This document shows positions 11,201 to 23,200 of a DNA stretch of 64,000 bases, piece after piece. Within the stretch, counting starts at the first letter, position 1. The number at the start of each line of letters is the position of its first letter. The translations under genes and the position numbers were made by a program. Below the pieces are notes generated by a model that was given only the letters and a program-made list of their open reading frames with translations, searched no databases and had not been told where the DNA came from. This DNA is from Agriotes lineatus (taxonomy: Eukaryota; Arthropoda; Insecta; Coleoptera; Elateridae): NCBI GenBank assembly GCA_940337035.1, contig CALNHX010001050.1, forward strand, positions 1 to 64,000, given 5' to 3'.

Positions 11201-14200
11201 CTAAAAACTAGGTTTAGAAAATAAAAATTCAGCCATTGCAGTCACAATAAATAAACACAAAAAACAAGAAAAACATTTGAAAATCTGTTGTATTTAGTGG
11301 TACAATATGCAATATCAATAGAAATCTCGTTAAAAGCGCTTTTCAAAAATACAGTAATATATACACAGTGCTCCATTTAAAAACCATTTCTTATGTTAAT
11401 AAGAACTGGATTTTTATTTTCTAAACCTAATTTTATCTTATATTCGGAGAATTCAAGTGTTTTAACGGCGTTTGCTTGTAAAGCATCTTGAGGGTCTTCA
11501 ATTGTTTTATGTTTAAACTGAAATATTTGAAAAACTGTTAAATTTAAAGATATGTATTAAGATAATAGAAGAGATCTCATTAAAAGGTCCTTCCAAAAAT
11601 TAAACATATACAGAGTGTTCCATTTAACTGAAGTCACTATTTTACACTTGAAAGGTATTTCACAAAAAAAAGAACAATTTATTCTCCCTGCTTTCTCTTA
11701 GACAAAACCTTTTCTTTTATTTAAGATCTTAAAACGGTGTATATTTTTTTTCTTCTGCTGTCTAGATTTTCGATGTATTAGTTTGCTTGGTGTACGTGTT
11801 ACTTCATTTCTAAAGCTTGCTTTTTTTCTTCTTCGTCTTCCTCTTATAGTACGCCAGTGGTCTATTTTCCTTACTTCTATTTATCCATAGCGGCCAATGC
11901 CCAGTTCTGCTATTAGTATTTACTTCTCTACTGTTTTCGTTTTTAACTATCATAATTTTTTTCTCGTTTTTAGGTAAGGGGTGTCTCAAAACTTTCTTTG
12001 TCGTGTAGACACTAAAATAATGCCCAATTTATGAATGCAGCTATGTTCAAACCTACCTACTTAAAAATGTTAGTTGTGGGACACCTGCTAGTTTTAATAG
12101 TGTATACTATTCGTCAACATATTTCGTTAATTTATGTAGTACTTCAACTCGCAGTATTCTCTTGATATTCACTTTTGAGGATATACAGTGCGCACCAAAA
12201 GTATGGAACATACCAAATAAAAATGAAATAAATGTTTTTTTGTCAAAATCCCGAAACACGTCAATTTTCTTGTTTAAAAATACACACATTGGAATGTCAA
12301 AATCATTTTCCGAAATCCATTGGTTTGTAAGTGATGACGTCATCAGTATTTTTTTTTAAATGTCAATCTCCATTTTTTTAGTTTTTGATAGATCATTCAA
12401 TTGTTTAAATGACAGTATAAAAATGTTGATACCTTACATAAGAAAAGTTTCGAGAAATAAATTATTTAATGTTTAATAAACGCTTTATTGAAAACCACAA
12501 TAAACAATGAATACACAGAAGATTTTAATGTAAAAGCAACTGCAGGTATCAAAGTAAATGCTCAAAATTCCATCCATTCACTTCTTGACAATAAGCAAGT
12601 CTATCCACATATTCTCTTAAGACATTATGGATAACATCTTCAGTAATTCTTTGAATTTCCTGTCGAATACGATTTTTCAGATCTTCGATGTCTTGCAGTC
12701 TAGTAGAATATACTTTTGATTTTAAATAGCTCCATAAAAAATAATCGAGGGGTGTAAGGTCAGGCGACCTAGCTGGCCACTCTAGTGGTCCTCTTCTACC
12801 GATCCACCTTGCAGGAAAGCATTTATTCAATTCTTGCAATTTTTGTTCCCTTTGATTTTCTTTTCTCGATTCTGATACCATTAAACATCATGTTTCAACA
12901 TTTGTTAAGAATGTGTTTATTAAACATTAAATAATTTATTTCTCGAAATTTTTCTTATGTAAGGTATCAACATTTTTATACTGTCATTTAAACAATTGCA
13001 TGATCTATCAAAAACTCAAAAAAATGGGGGTTGACATTTAAAAAAAATACTGATGACGTCATCACTTACAAACAAATGAATTTCGGAAAATGATTTTGAC
13101 ATTCCAATGTGTATTTTTAAACAAGAAAATAGACGTGTTTCGGGCTTTTTAAAAAAAAACATTTATTTCAGTTTTATGTAGTATGTTCCATACTTTTGGT
13201 GCGCACTGTAAAACTGGTAATGGCAGTTTTCTGAATAACAAAGAAATTTTTAGTTTTTCTGTGTATGTGATGTAATTTAATATTGGTTCGTTTAATTATT
13301 TTAAGACTGCAAAAATACTGTCAGTAGTATCATTTTTATGCCCATCTGTGTTCATCTTTAGTAACTCTTTTAAGAATTTAGCGAAGACATAAAAATATAT
13401 TTTTCCGCCAATCGTACTCGAATTGACACATTATTGATAAAATTTTGTTGAGCAAAGTCAAACATTCCATTACATCAGCCGTTGCTAGGTTATTTACAAT
13501 AAAACTGTACAGGAATAATATTCCCGTTTTAGGCCGGGAATATTTTTCGAAAAAAGACACGTTTTCCTAATTTTTTAAATTACTCGTATCGATCGGCGGA
13601 AAATAGTATGTGTATCTTGGACAAAAAGCAACATTCCCAAACTCCTGGAGCAGTTGTCCGAGAATGTTACGCCTTTCGTCCTAGATACACAATGTACTAT
13701 TTTTGCTTACTGTTGAGAAATGTACTGTATTTTTAAATACAAAATCGTTTAGGAACGTGAAACTTTTCTGTATAGGAAAATCGTTTAGAAAAGTGGTACT
13801 TTTCTGCATAATAATGTTTCTGTATAGCAACGCATTGTTTTCGTTTTTAAATGCACAATATTTCACGTCATTTTGAATAATTTTATATTAACATTTTTAT
13901 CCATTTTCCTACAGTAGGTACGTGAAAAATAGCACGTCAGGAAAGTGTTTTTCTATCCGACATAGGCTGCAGTTTGGATTTTTGTCTTAAAAGTTGCTCT
14001 TATTTTGCAGTATCTAAATCTTGTACCTTTAACTATTTTTCTAATAATCTTTCTTCTTAAACAATTCTCGGAAAAAGGAAAAACCTAAGAATACCACTTC
14101 CAGTTGGCCGATTTTAGCTAACGATCACTGGGTTCTCCGAATTTATATTAGAAAACTAGATATAAATTTATACGCTTATCGATTAGACACAGGCAGATTC

Positions 14201-17200
14201 ACAGACAGAAACTTCAAAAACCATTTTCTTTGAATCACGGATATTTCCGCAAAAAACTTGAATTGGAATATTTTCATAATTAGGTACTATAATTTCTATT
14301 GCTTCATAAAATAAAGTAAAATTAATATCGATTCCACTATGTACTGATAAGTGAAGTTCAATTTTTTTGTGAAATTATCAGGTACAGTCGTGTGCAAATA
14401 AATCTGGGACAGTGTTTTTTTCACATGCAGATTCAGTTAAGAATTGAAGAATATCTGCATGGATTTCCTGCTATCAGAAAGAGTTACATTAAACTTTAAC
14501 AGGTACTGAAACCCGTAACTCTCTCTGATAAGAGGAAATCCATGGAAATATTCTTTAAATTCTTAACCGAATCTGCATGTGAAAAAACACTGTCCCAGAT
14601 TTATTTGCACACGACTGTACATTATTTACCTTGAGTATGTTATTCCATTAGTAGATAAGTTACGTAAGTAACTAAGCTATGTGCAAATTAATCTATTGTA
14701 ATTAGAACCTTTTTAATCAATAGTTTTGGTTATCATGTGCTTTCCTTCATGCAATAGTAAATTACTTTCTTTTATTATGGCTCTTGTAATAGCGTTTCCT
14801 TTTGCGCTGTTGTATTTCCTCTACCCTCCAATATAGTTTACCAACAATACAGTGGATGTCTTTTTCATTCTTATTTTACTTATTTATCTCTTTATGTGTA
14901 TTTTAAACATAATATTCAAAAAGATACTATTTCACTCTAGAATACCTAACATTATTTGATGATAGTGGTGGTATCACAGAATAAATATATTATATAATTT
15001 TGTTGAAATGCAGTGTAAACAATAATTACTTTTGTATAAACAGACGTGTACATATTTCTGAAGCCACCTATCAATGTCTCAACGGTGCCTATGAAGTAGA
15101 TCCAGGAAATGGACAAGAACGAGATGCTTACCTACGGGAACATGATGTCAAGACATATCTCATTAGGCAGGTGGAACCAATGAGAACAAGAAGGCGACTT
15201 GCTTCCAGACCAAGGTAATTTATATTATATGATGTGTATGGTGTAGCAATTTCACTTTCACACTTTTGAAAAGGCTTCCTATAGTATTTATATAGTAAAA
15301 GTGTGTGGCTAGAAATGTTACAATAAGAGCGTGCCAAGCTTACCTGCTCACAAAACTATGAAATGATTGTTTTATCTAAAAATCTGAATTACCTATACTG
15401 GATACCATCATTAAACAATTTTATAGTTACTAAGACAGTGTTATTTTTTAAGCGAAACAGAAAATAACTCTTTGATGAATTTTGATATAATAATGTATTT
15501 ACAAGTTCTTGATTATTGCTGGTTCATAATTTGTACTTACGCATTTTACACACAAGTATAATCTACTCTGTTTTGATAAACAGTAGAATTATTAACACAG
15601 ATTCATAATCTCCGTCAACTCATTGAAAAGTATAGAGAATATAGAAAACCGTCTCTAATATAGTTAAAGATTAATGTACAGCGACGCCTATAATTGGCCT
15701 AACGCAGGGGTGGCGAACCAATGGCACGCGTGCCATTGATGGCACGAGGCAAAATAATTTGGGCACAGCCTTAATTAAGGTATTTAGGTACCTCATCAAA
15801 ACAATTTATTTTTTCGTCTACATTTGAGGTCACAGTAACAAAAGTTCATTGTGAACAAGGCTACCTGTGCCGGAACGGCAACAGACTGCGCGACAGAGAT
15901 AGGTAGATTTAGCGCGAATTTCTGACCGAACGGATGGGAGTGAGCTACGGAGTGAGCTAGCGCGTGCGACGCGGAGGAACGGCGAGAGGGGCGCTGTTAC
16001 GCTTAGTTTGTAGTTCGCATGCAGTATTTGCAATAACTAGTTGGATTTTACTTTAAGCATTTATTTTGTAAGTTCTCCCCTGGATCGTTAGGCTGCCCTA
16101 TTCACATTTATTTTTAAATATTGAATAAATTTTCCCCTGCGTAGCTAGGCAACCCTATTTTCATCTTGTGATAACATTTTTCAGCAAATTACAGCTATCA
16201 ATTTAGACCACTCTGCATTCCAATAGTTTTTCTGGTGGTCCTTTTCCAATTTTTGGAAGATTTTGATAACCTGAGTTGAATTGCGTGTGGTACTATTTCT
16301 CGACCTTCTTCATCCCAGCCTTCGCTTGCATAAGTTGGTTGCCCCTGGGCTTCGTGCTTCACCAGCTTAATTATAGCTTGGTTCATTTGTGAGAGATAAT
16401 TTGGAAGCAACTAAAGCCCACTGAACGTTAGGATAATTGTTTATGGTTGCAATCCTTAGGTTCACTACGCTCTTGCGGAATTTTGGGGCCCACTTTCGTT
16501 GTTTGCACGGCACTCCAGGCTGTCCGCCACCTCCAGGTTAGTCTTCTTCAGCTCCCGCCTTTTAGCTCGGTTATGTACCTAGGAATATGTATTTTTAGCC
16601 TATTTCTACCTGGCATTTGATGGCAAGTCATTGCTTCATTAACCATTTCTTTAGAAAAAATGGCACTTAGATCAATAAAGGTTCGCCACCCCTGGCCTAA
16701 CGGCTGTTTTCTGAGTACCAAAATAAAATAAAAAAAAAAAATAAAACGCTGGTATCACTGAGCAGCCTCAGATTCACAGATAATACTACATTTCCTCTAA
16801 TTTCTTTGATATTCTTCTATATTGATAGGCGACACTGCACCAAATTTCCATTCAAAACCATAAAAATCGGTACCCATTTATCCGCACTTGTACATAATAC
16901 TTATACAGTGTGTCCCAGATAAGGAGGGAAAATGTAAAAAAAAATGATAACGTAATCTGCAAGTCCATTAAAAGTTGCTATAAAGAAGTTTTGTCAGTTT
17001 TGCTCTAACTTTAATAATAACACCAGAAAAAAATTTAATCAAAAATCCAAAAATTCGGTTTTTAAGATAACAAAAACGAATTTCTAGGCTTCATTTTGTT
17101 AGTCCTTTAATTAGACAACTTTTTTCCTGTTTAATCAAATTTGTATCTCTTACTATTGACAAGATCCCCATAGGTACTGGCGCTTCTTATCTTGAACACA

Positions 17201-20200
17201 CTACAGGGTGATTAAAAAATGGCGCATTTCCTCTGGAGGGGTTGTTGGGGACTACTAGCAGAGTACGGGAAAAATCACAAATAAAATCTTTACAATTATT
17301 CTTCTGAAATATTAACAGCTGAAGATGCATTTTTAAATAAACTACTTACCAATATTTTTTAAAAATTCAATGTTTGAATCGAAGATTATTAATGTTATTA
17401 AACATCCTAATTCAAAAAACTGACAGTTTCATAAAACTTGCCTAAAATTTTAGTTTTCAAACTTCAGGTTTTGGTGCCTAGTGTTGAAAACTAAAATTTT
17501 AGGTAAGTTTGATGAAACTGTCCGTTTTTTTGAATTGGGATGTTTAATAACAATAATAATCTTCGATTCAAACGTTGAATTTTTAAAAAATATTGGTAAA
17601 TAGCTTATTTCAAAATGCATCTTCGGCTGTTAATATTTCAGAGGAATGATTGTAAAGATTTTTTTTGTGATTTTTCCCGTACTCCGCCAGTAGTCCCCAA
17701 CAACCCCTCCAGAGAAAATGCGCCATTTTTGAATCACCCGGTATATAGGCAGGCGCTTACATTTTTTTTTTTGAACATATATATAGTATGACAAACTCGG
17801 CGTAATTTTATTCTTCTTTTTTTCACTTAGGTAGACATACAGTCTGTTTATCTTAGTCTAGCCCTGTACTTCAGGAGTCAATATTCAATATTTCCATCAT
17901 CTTTATGTTGGTCTGCATATCTATTTTCTCCTATGGCTTCATCTTCTTTTGCTTTCTTTCTAGCCATTCATTATAAATTCTTCCCAAGTGTTTTTTCCAT
18001 CCTTTTCTTCGTTTTCCTTATCCCTACGTCTTGCAGAATTGTTCCTCTTTTATACGTCATCGGTCCTTACTCTGCCTTGAAACTATTTTCCATTTAATGC
18101 TCTAATGGTTTTCATGTCTGCAGTTCTCATCATTTGTGTTGTTTCTTTGTATCTAGCTTGGTTTCTATTCAGATCAAGCCCTTCATACATCCTGCATTAT
18201 ACAGGCAACTTGTGTTTACAATCTTGTTTTTTTTTCTCAAGTCTCCATTGCTAGTATCTCTATGCCCAGATATTTAAATTTGTTCTATAAGTTTTCCCGT
18301 ATACGAGGGTCAAGCTACAATTATTGAGAATAAAGAAAACCGTTATCTTTTTCAGGATTTTATTTTAAATACGCTCAAAGTAATTCTCGTCAGCACTAAT
18401 ACACTTGAACATTCTTTTATTTAATTGCTTAAACGCTGCCAATCATCTTCTTTAGGAACACCTTTCAAATAATCATTAACTGCGGTATCAATCTCTTCCT
18501 CAGACGAAAACCTTCTACTCTGCAAATGTCTTTTAAGCCCATAAAATACCTAAAAAATAGCACATTGTCTAAACCAGAGGAGCACGGCGGGTGTTCTATT
18601 TCTTTTATATTTTTTCCAGTCAAATCCTGCAGTGTTAAAGCAGCCTTATTGGGACGATGCATTTTCATAATGTAGCATAAATTCCTTGTCTGGAATTCAA
18701 TTGAACATTTCAAGCGAACATTTTTCAGTGTATCATGTAGCTATAACTGTCTTTTGGCTATCTATCTTAATTGGTCCCGGGTGGTGTAGCTTGTCCACGT
18801 TCGATCAGCAGAGTTAAGCAACGCTCTCTCTGGTCAGAACTTGGATGGGAGTTTCACAGCTGTATCTCTCGACGCCTCGTGATACGACTGTCACGGAAAT
18901 AGTTGGTCCCGGCGGTCATAACAACATCAATGACTGTTGTTAGTGGGTTGAAAGTCCCCATAAATGCACAGAGACGCCTATAATTGGCCTAATGCTGTTG
19001 GCTGAGTGCGAAATAAATCTTCTTCTTCCTCCTCCCTCGCCCTGGTACCCTAAACGGGTTGTCGGGTTGTGATCTTCTGTTTCTTGAATCCATTTCCTCC
19101 ATTTTTTCCGGTCCCTGGCCTCTTCTCTCATTCCTTTATCGTTTTTTCCCCTAGATTGTCCAATATTGATAATTTGATTGAGCCATGTTGTTCTTGGTCT
19201 TCCCCTCTTCTTCTTTCTGTATTGTTTAGCCTCCATAAGTTTCTTAGGCAGCCTGTCCTGGTTTCATTCGTATAAGAGGACCATACCATCCATCTGTTTA
19301 TTCTCTATTTTTCTGCATACTGCTTCTTGTTGTAGCTGGGTTTCTGATGTCATCGTTTCTTATCCGGTCCATTCTAGTTTTGTTGACCATTTTCCTTAGT
19401 ACCCTCATTTCCATAGCTGTTAGCTTGGATTTGTGTTTATGCTGGGTAGTCCAGGTCTTGCTGGAGTATAGCATTATAGGGTTTGTGATAGTGTTATGTA
19501 TCATTAGTTTAATCTTCCTACTTATTTCTTTGTTTCCGAAGACGGTTTTATTAAGCGCGTAGTATGCTTTATTTGTCTTTTTTATTCTGTTTGGCTATTT
19601 CTAAATCATATTCCCGTCATTTGTAAATGTACTTCCCAGGTAGTCTGTTGTTGTTACCTCCTCCATCGTTTTTCCTTTATAGCTAAAATTTATATTTCTT
19701 CTTCTGTTATTTTATTGAATACCATTACTTTGCTTTTATCAGTGTTAACTTTCATATGCATTTTCTCTATCTCTTCTATCCAAGCATTTAAGAGCTTTTG
19801 CATTTTTCTTTTACTGTCTGCTATTAAAACTATGTCATCAGCGTATAGTAGTGCATCAATCTGAATTGGCTGCATATTTTTATAGCCTATTGTGGTTTTC
19901 AAACCTCTGTTGTTTTCTCTAACATTTTATAAAATCCTATCCATTACTATTATAAATATCAACGGGCTTAGACTGTCTCCTTGTTTGATTCCTATTTTGA
20001 GTTGTACGTCCTTTGATCTACTCCCATTTACTTGTATTTTAGCTTTTGTATATTTACAGGGTGACCACGGGAAGTATTTACATTTTAAAATAAGCAAAAC
20101 TGTGTTAGTTTTTCAAAAAACAAATTTATTTACGTTTCTAACATGTTTGTTAGGATATGCCATTTAACTTAAGTAGCAAAAATCAGGTCAGGAAGGTGAC

Positions 20201-23200
20201 GACTGTCTTCCCTGATACAATTTTCAATTCTGTTTAGGAAGTTCTGCCATACTCGCTGTAGTGTCTCCTCGGTGATTAGTGCCACCTCCTCACGAATTGC
20301 TTCCTTCAGATCATCCAAATTACTTACTTTTTACTCATAATGTTGCCCGTGGTTCGAAAACTTCTAACCCATTTCATAATCGTTGGTCGGGTCGGTACGG
20401 CTCCATGCCGGTCAACGTTGAAACGAATGTGAAAATCACGCTGAGCCGCTACCACTGAATCATTGTTTCTTACATACGACTCGTAGGTAAACACGCGATG
20501 TTCAACTGTCCACGGCTCCATTGCGACTGAGATACGTATATGGGCATGCCTTGAGAGCTGAATGACCGCCCTACCATCACCTGATCACTCGCCTGGGCTG
20601 AGTACAGTCCCATCAAAAATGTTAAGTGGTCACAAATGGCATATCCTAACAAACATGTTAGTAACGTAAATAAATTTGTTTTTGAAAAACTAACACAGTT
20701 TTGCTTATTTAAAATGTAAATACTTCCCGTGGTCACCCTGTATATGCTGAAATGACTAATTGTATTAGCTTTCTAGGAATTTGTAGTTTTTCTAAACATT
20801 CAAATATTATATTTCTTTGTACTGTGTCGAATGCTGCTTGTAGGTCTATAAATGCTAAAATCAGTTCTTCTCCCGTTTCCATTTTCTTTTCTATTATATT
20901 TCTTAGGCTACCACTCTAACACCTGTGGTAGTCGTTAACCCCTAAACAATGGAACTCTTCCTCACTTTCGACGGGCAAGGCTAGCCACCTACCCGGCCTA
21001 AGGGCCAAGAGGGCTCACAGAACTACTTTGTGGTAAAAACAGGCCACTGGCCTATAATAAGAGGAAGAAGAAGAAGGATATATATATTGTCATTCGTTTG
21101 TCTGTTTGTCCTGAAAGCTGCTTGCTCCTCTTCTAGTTTGTCTTCTGTATATTTCATTATTTTCTGTTCTATAATTCTCGTGTATGTTTTGTATATTACC
21201 GATGATAGGCATATGGCTCGATAGTTCTCACAGTTTGTTTTGTCTCCTTTTTTATAGATTGGGATTATTAGGTTATTGTTCCATTCTTCGGGTATTTTGT
21301 TATTTCTTTCTGCTTCCTTGTATATTTTCCATAGCCAGTCTATTCCTATTTCCCCCAGCCGTTTTATCATCTCAGGTTCTATATTGTCCTCTCCACATGC
21401 CTTTCCTATTTTGATTTTTCCTATTGCCTCTATTACTTCTTGTCTATTTATATTATACATCTCTGTTTCTTCTTCGTGTATTTCTTGTTCTCTTTCTTCT
21501 TCTCTTAGGTCATTGTGTTCTTCTTCTCTGTCGAATTTTTCAGCAAAAAACTCCCTCCATCTATCTGTCATGTCTTCTGCTTTTATTATCAGGGTGTTGT
21601 CTTTGTTTCTTATCCCACTTAGTTCGTTCTTTCCTTTACCTCTCATAGCCTTAATTTTGTTCCAGAACTTTCTGTTATTGTTTCTAAATCCCTCGTTTAG
21701 TTCTTCTCCGAACTCCTCCCAAGTCTTCTTCTTGGCTCGTTTTACCTCTTCTTTCGCAAGTTTATTTAGTTTGTCGTATTCTTCTTTGTCTTTCTGTGTT
21801 TTCGTTTTTTTGATATCTGTTCCATGCCAATTTCTTCTGTTTAACTACGTTCTTCACTTCTTCGGTCCACCATCTAGTTCTTTTATCTCCTTTTCTATTT
21901 TTTTTATTCCGCATATCTTCGTTGCCGTGTTAAGTATAGTTTCCTTAAATGTTTTCCATCTTCTTTCTAAGTTTAAATCAGAGGAGCACGGCGGGTGTAC
22001 TATTTCGTTTATATTTTTTCCAGTCAAAACCTGCAGTGTTAAAGCAGCCTTATAGGACGATGCATTTTCATAATGTAGCATAATTTCCTTCTCTGGAATT
22101 CAATTGAACATTTCAGGCAAACATTTTTCAGTGTATCATGTAGCTATAACTGTCTTTTGGCTATCTATCTTAATTGGTCCCGGGTGGTGTAGCTTGAACA
22201 AGCGTCCACTTTCGATCAGCAGAGTTAAGCAACGCTCTCTCTGGTCAGAACTTGGATGGGAGTTGCACAGCTGTAACTCTCGACGCCTCGTAATACGGCT
22301 GTCACGGAAATAGTTGGTCCCGGCGGTCATAACAACATCATGACTGTCGTTAGTGGGGTTGGAAGTCCCCATAAATGCACAGCGACGCCTATAATTGGTG
22401 TAATGGCTGTTGGCTGAGTGCGAAATAAATAAATAAATAAATAAATAAATACATAAATAAATAAATTGCATTGACTAGACCCGTGCTTTTAAAGAATACC
22501 GCATAGGTACATAACTTTTTCAATAGCTCGCTACTTCTTGGTCATTGCTGGAGGTTCTTCATTTTCTTAAATCCATACACGACTCTCTTGGCGGGTAGGT
22601 ATATCGAAAACGGGAATATAAGTTTCGTCACTCAGAATATTGAAAAAAACATTTGTTTGCTATTACTTAGAAGATATAAAGTTTCATAGCCAATCTGAAA
22701 AGCTCAGTTTTTTAGGAATCAGAAAGCCAATGCGGCACAAAACAATTGACTTTTTTTTTAAATGTTGGCGATAGTGTATGCTTGTGTTAACAGCTGAGAA
22801 TCTAATCTTGAGTTGATGCTCTATTACCGCATAAGTGGCTTTATCGCCCTCTTCAATTATTTTCTTAACAGCAGCAATGTTTATTTCGGTAACGGTCGTA
22901 GGAGCATGCTCTGCTCCTTTTTGATGTTGAACACAATTTCTTTCGAGTTAAAATTCTTTATACCATGGTAAATAGTATTCACTAAAAGCCGAGTCTAAAT
23001 TCTCTTTGCACTCATAAGCGCTTAAACGTCTGTTAAAGTCATAATAAATCATGAGTCGAAAATGATATTTGGTTGATTCCATTTTTTGACTTTTAATGCC
23101 ATTTTAAAAAATTAACAACTCGGGTTTTAACTAACGTAATTTCAACAACTAAACCTTAAATGGCAGATAAAGAGTTACTCTAAATAATACTGCATGTTTT

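Larger units (their letters stand above)
19020..21975 (-). mobile_element. 5'-truncated non-LTR retrotransposon with RT
   Basis: On the minus strand: linker 21960-21650; RT start 21646-21073 (IPEEWNNNLIIPIYKKGD, ENYRAICLSS); palm segment near 20880-20800 (LAFIDLQAAFDTVQ); catalytic YADD box at about 19830 (LLYADDIVLIADSKRKM); C-terminal segments 19504-19300 and 19236-19025 ending RGRPRTTWLNQI. The 3' end is a GAAGAAGAAG-type tail. It contains two insertions, 20057-20740 and 20907-21073, and several frame breaks. Confidence 0.75.

Noticed and set aside
18790..18900. Functional 5S rRNA gene
   Set aside because: Only the internal promoter boxes match. The ends and stems of 5S rRNA are missing, and the copy is SINE-like.
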